Numbered from the stretch's first letter, positions 8,495-16,812 are shown. The stretch is DNA of 64,000 nucleotides from CFX5 sp023384495 (GCA_048499455.1 JASNZV010000004.1:186001-250000), one strand, 5' to 3'. A program made the numbers and translations. The notes: generated from the letters alone by a model not told the origin.

Positions 8495-10408
8495 TCAGAT
8501 CTGCGCCTTGAGCGCTTCGGCTGACCTTCGGGTCATGCCCGGCACGGCCAAAAGCTCCTCGATCGAAGCGGTGCGAATCTTGTCCAGGTCGCCGCCAAAA
8601 TGCTGCAACAATGCTTTGCGCCGCGTCGGACCAATGCCCTTCACGTCGTCGAGTTTGGTGCGCACCTGCTCCTTGCGGCGCAGGTTGCGGTGATAGGTGA
8701 TGGCAAAGCGATGCGCCTCATCGCGAATTCGTTGCACCAGATAGAGCGCCTCACTCCCTCGTTTGAGCCAGATGGGATGCGGCTCGTTGGGGCGAAAGAT
8801 CTCTTCTTCGCGCTTGGCAAGCCCCACCACCGGGACCCGGTCGAGCAGGCCGAACTCGTCGAGCACCTCCACCGCGATCCCCAGTTGCCCCTTGCCGCCG
8901 TCGATAATCACCAGGTCGGGCAGGATGCGCCAACCGTCATCGTCGCTGCGACTACGCGCGCCGGGGTCGGGGTCCTCGTACGCCTCAACAGTCCGGCGGA
9001 AGCGGCGGCGCAACATCTCGCGCATACTGGCAAAATCGTCAGGCTCGCCCAGGCTGCCTTTGCCCTGAATCTTGAAACGCTTGTAGGCGCTCTTGAGGGG
9101 CGCGCCTTTGGCAAAGACCACCATCGACCCCACCGTGTTCGTCCCTTGCAGCGTGCTGATGTCAAAGCATTCGATGCGCGACGGTGGCTTCTCCAGGCCG
9201 AGCGCAGATTGCAACTCGGCCACGGCGTTGGTCTGTTTGTTGGTGTCCGCGGCCCACTCGGCTTGCTGGACGCGCAAAAACTCGGCGGCATTGGCCTGGG
9301 CCAGTTCCAACAATTGACGTTTGGCCCCCCGCTGCGGCTCACGCAGTTCCACTCGGGCGCGTCGCTTCTCGCCCAGCCACTGCTCCAACACGGCCCAGTC
9401 GTCGGGCATGGCCTGCACCAGGATCAGCCCCGGCACAAAGGCCACGTTGTCGTAAAATTGAGGGATGAAGGCGCCAATGATCTGCCCATAGCGGCCAGGT
9501 TTGTCATTACCCGTGGCCGGCGGCGCTTCGACGCCGTCCAGCATAATATTTTCGCGGCCCAAGAGCCGCCCCCGGCGCACCATAAAGACCTGGATCGCGG
9601 TGTCGCCCGTTCGTTCATCTTGCGCCAGCGCGATGTAGTCGGCGTCTTCGAGGGTTGCGCCGATGATCTTCTGTTGGTCGGCAATCTGCGTGGCCGATTT
9701 GAGCCGGTCGCGATAGAGCGCTGCCAGTTCAAACTGGAGATTTTCGGCGGCGCGCTCCATCTGTTCGGCCATCTGCTTGAGCACGCGGTCGGTGTCGCCG
9801 CTGAGGAAGTCCATCAACTGGCGAATCGTCTGACGGTATTCGTCCTTGCTTTGCCGGCCAATGCAGGGGCCGCCACACATCTTGATATGATAATAGAGAC
9901 AGGGCCGCGCATCCTGACCCGTGATGGTGCGGTCGCAATCCAAATAGGGGAAGATGCGGCGTAGGGCATCAAGCGTCTGGTAACAGGCGCGCCCGCTCGT
10001 GTAGGGGCCAAAGTAGCGGGCGCCGTCTTTTTGGATCTTGCGCACTACCTCAATCTTGGGGAAGTCGTGTTGCCAGTTGACCTTGATATAAGGAAAATTT
10101 TTGTCGTCTTTGAGCCGGACGTTGTAATGAGGCTTGTAGCGTTTGATCAGCTCGTTTTCGAGCACCAACGCTTCCAGCTCAGTTTGGGTCACCCACCAGG
10201 TGATGTCGGCGATCTCTTCCACCAGGGCCTGGGTTTTGGGTGTGTGATTGGCGGACGCGTGGAAGTAGCTGCGCACGCGATTGCGCAAGACAACCGCCTT
10301 GCCCACATAGATCACCTTGCCGTCGCTGTTGTGCATCTGATAACAGCCCGGTTTGTCTGGCAGATTTTCGAGTTTTTGAACAACGCGTTCAGGAAGCGAA
10401 TTGGGCAT
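8495..10408 (-). CDS. uvrC: UvrABC system protein C
   Basis: This is the excinuclease subunit that makes both incisions during nucleotide excision repair. The 637-residue protein shows the full architecture. There is an N-terminal GIY-YIG nuclease (GCYQMHNSDGKVIYVGKA, residues about 20-37). A central UVR motif (ENLQFELAALYRDRLKS) contacts UvrB. Next comes the RNase H-like endonuclease domain with CFDISTLQGTNTVGSMVVF and VIIDGGKGQLG. A C-terminal double helix-hairpin-helix (DVKGIGPTRRKALLQHF and LLAVPGMTRRSAEAL) completes it. Length is normal. A good promoter (10450-10478) is upstream. No uvrA or uvrB is in the window. Confidence 0.96.
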   Translation of the reverse strand: MPNSLPERVVQKLENLPDKPGCYQMHNSDGKVIYVGKAVVLRNRVRSYFHASANHTPKTQALVEEIADITWWVTQTELEALVLENELIKRYKPHYNVRLKDDKNFPYIKVNWQHDFPKIEVVRKIQKDGARYFGPYTSGRACYQTLDALRRIFPYLDCDRTITGQDARPCLYYHIKMCGGPCIGRQSKDEYRQTIRQLMDFLSGDTDRVLKQMAEQMERAAENLQFELAALYRDRLKSATQIADQQKIIGATLEDADYIALAQDERTGDTAIQVFMVRRGRLLGRENIMLDGVEAPPATGNDKPGRYGQIIGAFIPQFYDNVAFVPGLILVQAMPDDWAVLEQWLGEKRRARVELREPQRGAKRQLLELAQANAAEFLRVQQAEWAADTNKQTNAVAELQSALGLEKPPSRIECFDISTLQGTNTVGSMVVFAKGAPLKSAYKRFKIQGKGSLGEPDDFASMREMLRRRFRRTVEAYEDPDPGARSRSDDDGWRILPDLVIIDGGKGQLGIAVEVLDEFGLLDRVPVVGLAKREEEIFRPNEPHPIWLKRGSEALYLVQRIRDEAHRFAITYHRNLRRKEQVRTKLDDVKGIGPTRRKALLQHFGGDLDKIRTASIEELLAVPGMTRRSAEALKAQI

Positions 10409-10449
10409 GGGTGATACGATCAGTTGACTCTCAAACGCTCGTTTGTGCT

Positions 10450-10478
10450 ATTGTACCACGCCGCTGTACGACGTTCAA
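10450..10478 (-). promoter_or_regulatory. Sigma70-type promoter of uvrC
   Basis: On the minus strand: -35 TTGAAC (10473-10478), 17-bp spacer, -10 TACAAT (10450-10455), about 40 bp upstream of the uvrC ATG. Spacing and both hexamers are near consensus. No LexA-like box is evident. Confidence 0.65.
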
Positions 10479-10511
10479 CGTTTGCCGCTCGTCGATGCTC
10501 GATAAAGTGAT

Positions 10512-10541
10512 TTGCCGGAATTGGGCGCGCCTCTGTACAAT
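10512..10541 (+). promoter_or_regulatory. Candidate promoter of the secreted protease gene
   Basis: -35 TTGCCG (10512-10517), 18-bp spacer, -10 TACAAT (10536-10541). The repeat element at 10544-10626 would then sit in the 5' leader of the protease mRNA. Confidence 0.45.
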
Positions 10542-10543
10542 GT

Positions 10544-10626
10544 ATACTGCGGTTGCTTTGAAACCCGTACTTTGTGAAGAGGTTTACTCCTTCGAATCAT
10601 TCCGGTTTTCAAACAGAACTCAGTAT
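10544..10626. repeat. MITE-like element, copy B
   Basis: The left end ATACTGCGGTTGCTTTGAAA and right end GGTTTTCAAACAGAACTCAG match the ends of the element at 5872-5942, while the interior differs and has lost the long perfect stem. The shared ends form imperfect terminal inverted repeats of about 20 bp. I see no coding capacity. Confidence 0.5.
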
Positions 10627-10669
10627 CGCGCTCTTCACGTCTCCAAGTTCGCACAAATGGACAATCCCA

Positions 10670-12181
10670 ATGAATCTGTGCGCATCCAGAGTGACCTACG
10701 TCATCTTCACGGTGGGGTTTTTGGGGCTGTTGTTTGTCTGGCAAGGCCCACTGGCAACAGGCAGCCTGCGCGCCGAGCCGGCGCCCACGGCCACACGCCG
10801 GCCGGCCGAACGCCCAAACCTATCGGGCGCGCCGCGCATTGTCGGCGGTGAAGAGGCAACGCCCGGCGCCTGGCCGTGGACAGCCGCGTTGATCCATTCC
10901 GGCGCCGCAGACCCCCTAGAGGGCCAGTTTTGCGGCGGCTCGTTGATCCATCGCGACTGGGTGCTCACAGCCGCTCACTGCACATTTGGGCGCACCGCCC
11001 CGATGCAGCCCGAAGAAATCCACGTCGTATTGGGCCGCCACCGCCTTAGTGAAACCGGTGGAAGTCGCATCCCGATTGCCCAGATCATACGCCACCCCAA
11101 CTACAACGCCGTAACCTCAGATTACGATGTTGCGCTCTTGCAGCTCGCCGCGCCGGCCCCCCAGCCTCCTGTGCGGCTGATTCGGGGGGATGAGCGCACA
11201 ATGGAGGCGCCCAATCGGGTGGGGACAGTGGTGGGCTGGGGTTTGACCATACCAGGGCAAAGCAGCTCAGCGCCCGACGCGCTGATGCAGGTCTCCGTTC
11301 CACTGGTCTCGCCGCGCGCATGCACCTTTTCGTATGGTCTTTTCAATAATTTCATTTTGCCCAGCATGATGTGCGCCGGCTATCGCAGTGGGGGACGAGA
11401 TTCTTGCCAGGGGGACAGTGGCGGGCCACTCATGGTCCATGACGATGACACAGATGGCTGGGTGCAAGTCGGTGTGGTCAGTTGGGGAGTCGGTTGCGCT
11501 GAGCCTTTTTATTATGGCGTTTACAGCCGGCTAACCCAAACAGCGGCGTGGATCGACAGCCAGATCCCGGATCTCGTGCGCCCCACCCCTACCCCAACTC
11601 GCACACCAATCCCGACATCGACGCCGACGGCCACCCCGTCGGTCACCCCGACCATCTCCAGCGCGCCGAGCTCAGCGATGCATCTCCCTGTGGTGCAGTT
11701 TGATACGTTTGTGCCGCTGGTCAACGGCGATTTTGAACGGGGCGGCTTTGCCTGGCAATCACAAACATTGCGGATGGCACAGAATATCTGGCCGGGCGAG
11801 GCGATTGATCCCAGCATCGCGCCGCGGAGCGGACGCTTTGTGGCCTGGCTGGGTGGCGCCGATTATGAAGTGTCGGTGTTGACCCAACAGGTGACGGTTC
11901 CCGAAGATGCGCCCGTGTTGACCTTCTGGCGACAGAGCCGGTCGGGCGATGTATGCGGGTATGATTATTGGGGGATTGCTGTGAACGAGGTTGTGGTGGG
12001 GCGGTATGATCTCTGCATGACGACCAACACGGCCACCTGGCAGGCAACCGCCATCGATCTCAGCGCCCATACGGGCAATACGATTCTGCTCGATATACGC
12101 GTCGAGACAGACTCATCGTACTTGAGTAACCTCTATCTCGATGACGTTTCGTGGGCGCCCACCGGGCTGGCTAGCGACTGA
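10670..12181 (+). CDS. Secreted trypsin-like (S1) serine protease with C-terminal jelly-roll-like domain
   Basis: Read from the ATG at 10670 it has 503 residues. The N-terminal hydrophobic stretch VTYVIFTVGFLGLLFVW looks like a signal peptide. A S1 protease domain follows, starting IVGGEEATPGAWPW as in mature chymotrypsin-like enzymes. The catalytic triad is in LTAAHC (His about 103), DYDVALLQL (Asp about 153) and GDSGGPL (Ser about 250). A Pro/Thr linker (about 304-333) leads to a C-terminal beta domain with NGDFERGGFAWQ, which resembles carbohydrate- or cell-surface-binding jelly rolls. The protein is probably exported and activated by removal of the propeptide. An upstream ATG at 10574 lies in a repeat and is unlikely. 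The 3' end overlaps the convergent oxidoreductase gene by 11 bp. Confidence 0.85.
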   Translation: MNLCASRVTYVIFTVGFLGLLFVWQGPLATGSLRAEPAPTATRRPAERPNLSGAPRIVGGEEATPGAWPWTAALIHSGAADPLEGQFCGGSLIHRDWVLTAAHCTFGRTAPMQPEEIHVVLGRHRLSETGGSRIPIAQIIRHPNYNAVTSDYDVALLQLAAPAPQPPVRLIRGDERTMEAPNRVGTVVGWGLTIPGQSSSAPDALMQVSVPLVSPRACTFSYGLFNNFILPSMMCAGYRSGGRDSCQGDSGGPLMVHDDDTDGWVQVGVVSWGVGCAEPFYYGVYSRLTQTAAWIDSQIPDLVRPTPTPTRTPIPTSTPTATPSVTPTISSAPSSAMHLPVVQFDTFVPLVNGDFERGGFAWQSQTLRMAQNIWPGEAIDPSIAPRSGRFVAWLGGADYEVSVLTQQVTVPEDAPVLTFWRQSRSGDVCGYDYWGIAVNEVVVGRYDLCMTTNTATWQATAIDLSAHTGNTILLDIRVETDSSYLSNLYLDDVSWAPTGLASD

Positions 12182-13169
12182 CGGCGACCACAGCGCCGCT
12201 CTGCGCCGCAGCAAGCAGCGCCTCGATCACGGCCAGGTCGCGCAGCGCCTCTTCGGGTGGGTTGGCATGGGGGCGCCCACTGCGGACGGCGTCGGCAAAG
12301 GCGCGCAGTTCGTTGACGACGCCGTCATATTTGTCACACGTCGCCGTTTGGGTTTGACCGCCGCTCGTCACTTCGATCACGCCCCGCTGCACACGCAGCG
12401 CGCCCGTCTCACCCACCACATGAAAATAGGGCGGCCACGGCGCGCCTGCTGCATAGCCCGCCACATAGGCGCCCAGCGCGCCGTTGGCAAAGCGCAGGTG
12501 GGCGCAGATCGTGTCTGCCGGCGGCAGGCGAGGCGACACCTGCGACACCACCGCGCTGACGGCTTCGATTTCACCCACCAGCAACCGAAAGGCCGCCATG
12601 TGATGCACGCCCCCATCGAGCAGATAGCCCCCCGGCAGTTCGCCGGATTCGCGCCAATGGGAGCCGTAGTATTTGCTCGTCGGTAATACAGGCGCATAGA
12701 GCGCGCAATGACAAGTGACAGGCCGGCCGATCACCCCGCTGCGGATCAGCGTGGCCGCCTGGACAAAAGCCGACTCGTAGCGCCAGTTTTCCCCTACCAT
12801 CCACACCTGATGGCGCCTGCCCTGGTGCTCAGCGATGAGCGCGCTCGCAGTGGCGGTGTCAGCCGCGATTGGCTTTTCGCTGAGCACGTGCTTGCCTGCG
12901 GCCAACGCCTGTGCAATGTAGGGCGCCATCACAGGGATCGGCAGCACAATATCGACCGCCTCAATCGTCGGGTCGGCCACGAGCGCGCCATAGTCGGTAA
13001 AGACGCGCGGCGCGCCGGGCGCCTGTTGGGCCAGACGGTGGGCAGACGCCTCGCTCCGGCTGTAGACCGCCACCACCTCAAAGGCATCACTCAACTTCAG
13101 CAGCGATGGCAGATGGGCGTCGTGCATAAAGATGCCCGCGCCGACCAGCGCAAGACGGATGGGTTTCAT
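12171..13169 (-). CDS. Gfo/Idh/MocA family oxidoreductase
   Basis: This 332-residue protein has an N-terminal Rossmann fold (RLALVGAGIFMHDAHLPSL, glycine-rich NAD(P) loop) and the family's conserved EKPIA segment at about residues 98-102. The C-terminal half is the GFO/IDH/MocA dimer and substrate domain, with YLLDGGVHHMAAFRLL, where the His is a usual catalytic residue. Members oxidise or reduce sugars, inositols and related compounds; the substrate cannot be read from the sequence. It overlaps the truncated haemoglobin gene by 4 bp (ATGA) and so probably belongs to the run BMP lipoprotein, ABC ATPase, haemoglobin, oxidoreductase. Confidence 0.85.
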   Translation of the reverse strand: MKPIRLALVGAGIFMHDAHLPSLLKLSDAFEVVAVYSRSEASAHRLAQQAPGAPRVFTDYGALVADPTIEAVDIVLPIPVMAPYIAQALAAGKHVLSEKPIAADTATASALIAEHQGRRHQVWMVGENWRYESAFVQAATLIRSGVIGRPVTCHCALYAPVLPTSKYYGSHWRESGELPGGYLLDGGVHHMAAFRLLVGEIEAVSAVVSQVSPRLPPADTICAHLRFANGALGAYVAGYAAGAPWPPYFHVVGETGALRVQRGVIEVTSGGQTQTATCDKYDGVVNELRAFADAVRSGRPHANPPEEALRDLAVIEALLAAAQSGAVVAVSR

Positions 13170-13651
13170 TGCAGCTCCAAAAAATTGTCGTCGGCAGGGG
13201 GCGATGCGTCTGACGCGGTGTTGACCATCCAGCCGGAAAAGCCTTCGAGAAAGGCGCGAAAGCCGGGCAGGTGCGCCGGCGGGAAGTTATATTTGTCGGG
13301 CGCGCGGGCGAGCACGCGATCAAAGCAGGCCAGCCATTCTTGCCGCGCCGCCTCGTCGATGCGGAAGGGCATGTGGCGGGCGCGCATCATGGGGTTGCCA
13401 TAGCGCTGGTGATAGAGGGGTGGCCCGCCAAGAAGGCCCACAAAAAAGGCGGCGGACCGGTGCGACGCAGCCACCATGTCGCTGGGAAACATGGGGCGCA
13501 ACCACGACTGCTCCAGTTCGCGATAAAGGTCCTCGAGCATGGCAAAAATGTTGGCCTCGCCCATCTGGGCGTATATTTCGGGGCTGGGCGGCGCCACGCG
13601 TGGCGGGCCACCGGGCGGAACATAGATAGTGCGCTGTGTGTGATTGGTCAT
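13166..13651 (-). CDS. Group II truncated haemoglobin-like protein
   Basis: This 161-residue protein contains the core of group II truncated haemoglobins. RPMFPSDM appears in the B-C region. The block YGNPMMRARHMPFRID contains the proximal haem-ligating His (the RH-x-PF motif), and EWLACFDRVL contains the conserved Trp of helix G. These small cytoplasmic haem proteins bind O2 or NO or take part in redox chemistry. The N-terminus is about 20 residues longer than usual and proline-rich, and the C-terminus has a short tail. The gene overlaps the ABC ATPase gene upstream and the oxidoreductase gene downstream by 4 bp each. It therefore sits, unusually, inside a transporter transcription unit. Confidence 0.75.
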   Translation of the reverse strand: MTNHTQRTIYVPPGGPPRVAPPSPEIYAQMGEANIFAMLEDLYRELEQSWLRPMFPSDMVAASHRSAAFFVGLLGGPPLYHQRYGNPMMRARHMPFRIDEAARQEWLACFDRVLARAPDKYNFPPAHLPGFRAFLEGFSGWMVNTASDASPPADDNFLELQ

Positions 13652-15276
13652 TGGCTCATTCGGTGATTGGGTGATTCGGTATCGACCCCTGTAAGAGCGA
13701 CAGAACGGGGCTGCGCCTCGCTTGGCGCGCTGGACGCTTGCGCCCTCTTCCCGCCGGTCATCAGCAGGCCAACGGTCGCCAGATCCGCCTCGCCAGCGGG
13801 GAGGTTATCGACAATTTCGCCCTCATAGAGGACAGCAATCCGATCGGACATAAGCAGGATTTCTTCCAGGTCTTCAGAGATCAACAAGATTGCCGCGCCG
13901 CGGTCGCGTTCGGCCAGCAGCAATCGACGCACTTGTTCTGTCGCGCCGACATCCAGGCCCCGCGTCGGGTAGGCGGTGACAAGCACAGCGGGTTTGTCGG
14001 CAATCTCGCGCGCAAGGATCACCTTTTGCAGGTTGCCGCCGCTCAACTTGCGCACCGGGGTGGCAATTGAAGGGGCGACAATCGCATAGGTGCGCACCAG
14101 GTCTAGCGCCCGCTGCGCCAGCCGGCCCCAACGCACCAACCACCCGTTGGTTAAGGCCGGCGAGCGGTAGGCCTTAAGCCCTATGTTCTGGGTGATCGAG
14201 AGATTGGGCGCGCTGCCGCTGACGCGGCGATCCTCGGGCACGTAACCGACGCCAGCGGCGATCATGCTCGCAGGGGTGGGGTGGGCAAAGCGCTCCCCGT
14301 CCACCTGGATAGCTCCCCCCTGCATCACTCGCACGCCTCCGATCACCTCGGCCAGCTCGCGCTGACCGTTGCCCGCCACGCCCGCAATGCCGACGATTTC
14401 GCCGCCGTGGACGGTGAGTGAGATCCCGCGGAGCGCCGGCAGCCCCTTATCATCCTGCGCCTCTACATGATCAAGACGCAGGCGGGGCGCGCCCAAACGG
14501 GCCGGTCTCTTTTCAATCGAGAAGAGCACCTCGCGCCCCACCATGAGGCTGGCGAGTTGGCTGCGGGTCATTCCCGCGGTGTCGACCGTGGCGACCGACC
14601 GCCCAGCCCGCAACACGGTGACGCGATGGGCGATGGCGAGCACTTCATCCAGCTTGTGGCTAATAAAGATGACCGTCTTGCCTTGGTTGACCATCATGCG
14701 CAAGGTGGCAAAAAAGACTTCGCTCTCTTGCGGCGTCAACACCGCCGTCGGTTCATCAAGAATGAGGATATCGGCCCCACGATAGAGCATTTTGAGGATT
14801 TCGACACGCTGCTGTTCGCCAACCGACAACTGCCAGAGCTTGGCGGCAGGGTCAATGGGCAGGCCAAACTGCTGGCTCATCTGCCCCACCTCGCGTTCGA
14901 TCTGCGCCGGGTTCAACAGAAATCGTCCGGGCATACCCAAGACGACATTTTCGGCGACCGTCTGCGAAGGAACCAGCATAAAATGTTGGTGCACCATGCC
15001 GATGCCGGTGCGGATGGCGTCGCGTGGGGAACGGAACGCAACACGCCGGCCATGCACATAGATTTCCCCTTCGTCGGCATGATATAGACCGGCGAGCACA
15101 TTCATCAAGGTCGATTTCCCCGCGCCGTTTTCACCGAGCAGGGCGTGAATCTCGCCCGCCTGCGCCGCAAACGAGACGCAATCATTCGCCACCACGCCAG
15201 GAAAGCGTTTGGTGACGCCGCGCAGTTCAAAGGCTGGGGTTTCGTTGGGCATCATCGTGGGCGGTGGCCAAGGCAA
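13648..15276 (-). CDS. ABC transporter ATP-binding protein, sugar/nucleoside (RbsA/YufO) type
   Basis: This 542-residue cytoplasmic ATPase has two fused nucleotide-binding domains. The first has Walker A GENGAGKST (about residue 50), signature SVGEQQRVE and Walker B ILILDEPTAVLTPQ. The second has a degenerate Walker A (GVAGNGQRELAEV), an intact LSGGNLQKVILARE signature and AYPTRGLDVG in place of a canonical Walker B. This asymmetry is typical of RbsA/MglA and of BMP-linked nucleoside importers. It follows the BMP lipoprotein gene by 142 bp, and two hairpins lie in that gap. No permease gene is adjacent or elsewhere in the window, so the membrane partners must be encoded elsewhere. Confidence 0.9.
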   Translation of the reverse strand: MPWPPPTMMPNETPAFELRGVTKRFPGVVANDCVSFAAQAGEIHALLGENGAGKSTLMNVLAGLYHADEGEIYVHGRRVAFRSPRDAIRTGIGMVHQHFMLVPSQTVAENVVLGMPGRFLLNPAQIEREVGQMSQQFGLPIDPAAKLWQLSVGEQQRVEILKMLYRGADILILDEPTAVLTPQESEVFFATLRMMVNQGKTVIFISHKLDEVLAIAHRVTVLRAGRSVATVDTAGMTRSQLASLMVGREVLFSIEKRPARLGAPRLRLDHVEAQDDKGLPALRGISLTVHGGEIVGIAGVAGNGQRELAEVIGGVRVMQGGAIQVDGERFAHPTPASMIAAGVGYVPEDRRVSGSAPNLSITQNIGLKAYRSPALTNGWLVRWGRLAQRALDLVRTYAIVAPSIATPVRKLSGGNLQKVILAREIADKPAVLVTAYPTRGLDVGATEQVRRLLLAERDRGAAILLISEDLEEILLMSDRIAVLYEGEIVDNLPAGEADLATVGLLMTGGKRAQASSAPSEAQPRSVALTGVDTESPNHRMSQ

Positions 15277-15287
15277 AGGTGATTGGG

Positions 15288-15328
15288 CAACCGGTGTGGC
15301 AATCGAGCTACCGAGTCACCCAATCACC
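15288..15328. repeat. Hairpin upstream of the ABC ATPase gene
   Basis: GGTGATTGGG (15288-15297) and CCCAATCACC (15319-15328) form a 10-bp perfect stem with a 21-nt loop, 11 bp upstream of the ATPase start. The GGTGATTGGG motif also occurs near 13660, so it may be a dispersed repeat, or it may dampen translation of the ATPase. Confidence 0.4.
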
Positions 15329-15343
15329 AGTCCATTAGCGCCT

Positions 15344-15412
15344 ATCCGAATAACTCTGCGACCAGCTTTGCTGACAGGTGTATTTGGTTCGTTCCGCAAC
15401 CGTTATTCGGAT
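15344..15412. repeat. Inverted repeat after the BMP lipoprotein gene
   Basis: ATCCGAATAAC (15344-15354) and GTTATTCGGAT (15402-15412) are perfect 11-bp arms 47 nt apart, immediately downstream of the lipoprotein stop at 15419. It could be an mRNA-stabilising or attenuating structure that lets the receptor be made in excess over the ATPase. Confidence 0.4.
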
Positions 15413-15418
15413 GGGCTC

Positions 15419-16720
15419 TTATTGCGGAATCTCGGCATCGGGCACAATGCCTTCGATCAGCCAGTTCATGCAGATGGTGCAGCCTTCACGGCCCAAAACA
15501 GCGCCCAAATCGGCGTCAATCCCCTCCAGGTCCGACTGGGTGAGTTGGACGCCCTCGGGCGCCACCAGATCGCCCTTGTTGTTGTTGATGGGGCCGGTGA
15601 AGAGGTCAAAGCGGGTAAATTCGCCGGCCAACATGCGATCCAACACGGCGCGCACTTGGGGGATCACCTCGGCAGGGACACCGGGGAAGGGCTCCTCACC
15701 CTCCATAAAGCCCAGCAGCCCCAGGCTGCCGCTGTCAACGTCAAAGTAGATGTCATTTGGCTGCCAAACCCCGGTCATCATTTCGTCGATCAGGCCAGCG
15801 TAGAGGGGACCCCAGTTCCAATAGGGGGTGGTGAGACAGGCGTCGCGGTCGACCTCGCACGCGTTGTCGCTGTCGTAGCCTATGCCGTAGAGACCGTTTT
15901 CACCGGCAACCTGCACCGGGCCGGGCGTGTCGGCGCCGGTGATGACGACGGTTGCGCCCGCCTCAATGAGCGACTGGGCTGCCTCACGCTCTTTCTGAGG
16001 GTCGAACCAAGTGAAAATCCAGCGAATGTCCATCAGACACTCAGGGCACGTTTGACGCATGCCCAGTGCAGCGGCATTCGCATGGCGGATCACTTCCGGA
16101 ATCGGGAAGGGCGCAATGTAGCCAATCCGCGTGCTGCCGTCGGCCTGCGCACGCGCGCCGGCGATCATCCCGGACAGATATTTCATGCTCTCCATGGCGC
16201 CAAAGAGATTGGCAAAGTTGGTCTCATTCTTTTTGAAACCGGAGACATGGACAAAAGAGGTGTCGGGAAACTCCTCGGCTACTGTCTCTGTCGAGTCCAT
16301 GTAGCCAAACGAGGTGGTAATGATGGCGTTGAAGCCTTTGCGGGCCAGATTCCGGATCACCCGCTCGGCGTCGGCGCCTTCGGGCACAGATTCCAGATAG
16401 ACTGTGTGCACCTCATTGCCCATTGCTGCTTCCACATATTCGCGCCCCTGATTGTGGGCATAGGTCCACCCGCCATCGCCAATCGGTCCAACATAGACAA
16501 AAGCCACATTGAACATCCCTTCGACAATATCAGGCTCGGCGATCTGTTCGGTGGCAGACTCGGCCGCCGGCGCGGTCGCGGGCGCAGCGGCGTCACCCGT
16601 TGGGGCAGCCGCTGGCGCTGCGCAAGCGCCGAACAGCACGGCAAGCGCCATCCAGAGGGCCAGCCCCATCCATCCTTGTTGTCGATTTTGTTGTCGCCGT
16701 GATGGCAGTAGCATCTTCAC
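15419..16720 (-). CDS. BMP family (PnrA-like) substrate-binding lipoprotein
   Basis: This is the extracytoplasmic receptor of a nucleoside or related importer. After a basic N-terminus and the hydrophobic stretch MGLALWMALAVLFGAC comes a lipobox-like FGAC, then an Ala/Pro/Thr-rich linker. The periplasmic-binding fold starts at NVAFVYVGPIGDGGWTYAHN, as in Bmp/Med/PnrA proteins. Further family blocks are FGYMDSTETVAEEFPD and GSTRIGYIAPFPIPEV. I place the start at GTG 16720 (8 bp after GGGGA); ATG 16714 is possible, and the ATG at 16816 gives an implausible extension. The product is about 433 residues. A promoter with tandem 14-bp repeats lies upstream. It is followed by its presumed ATPase. Confidence 0.87.
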   Translation of the reverse strand: MKMLLPSRRQQNRQQGWMGLALWMALAVLFGACAAPAAAPTGDAAAPATAPAAESATEQIAEPDIVEGMFNVAFVYVGPIGDGGWTYAHNQGREYVEAAMGNEVHTVYLESVPEGADAERVIRNLARKGFNAIITTSFGYMDSTETVAEEFPDTSFVHVSGFKKNETNFANLFGAMESMKYLSGMIAGARAQADGSTRIGYIAPFPIPEVIRHANAAALGMRQTCPECLMDIRWIFTWFDPQKEREAAQSLIEAGATVVITGADTPGPVQVAGENGLYGIGYDSDNACEVDRDACLTTPYWNWGPLYAGLIDEMMTGVWQPNDIYFDVDSGSLGLLGFMEGEEPFPGVPAEVIPQVRAVLDRMLAGEFTRFDLFTGPINNNKGDLVAPEGVQLTQSDLEGIDADLGAVLGREGCTICMNWLIEGIVPDAEIPQ

Positions 16721-16750
16721 CAATGATCCCCTTTCGTGTGGTATTGTGTT

Positions 16751-16795
16751 GTTATACAATATCCCAGCCGATAAGTCCAACCCGATAGGTCCAAC
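16751..16795 (-). promoter_or_regulatory. Promoter and tandem operator-like repeats of the BMP gene
   Basis: On the minus strand: -35 TTGGAC (16775-16780), 18-bp spacer, -10 TATAAC (16751-16756), 31 bp upstream of the GTG start. Two abutting 14-bp direct repeats (CCGATAAGTCCAAC at 16768-16781 and CCGATAGGTCCAAC at 16782-16795 on the + strand) differ by one base. The first covers the -35, as expected for a repressor or activator site. Confidence 0.55.
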
Positions 16796-16812
16796 ATGGA
16801 AGGCAAGAGGAT

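Noticed and set aside
8600..9964. A 454-codon open frame on the + strand
   Set aside because: It is antisense to uvrC, whose motifs are complete; the + strand product has no recognisable domain.
10574..10669. N-terminal extension of the serine protease
   Set aside because: This codon stretch lies within a repeat element and precedes the signal peptide; ATG 10670 gives a normal exported start.
15209..16702. A 497-codon open frame antisense to the BMP lipoprotein gene
   Set aside because: The opposite strand encodes a clear BMP receptor with lipobox; the + strand product is His/Arg-rich and unlike any family.
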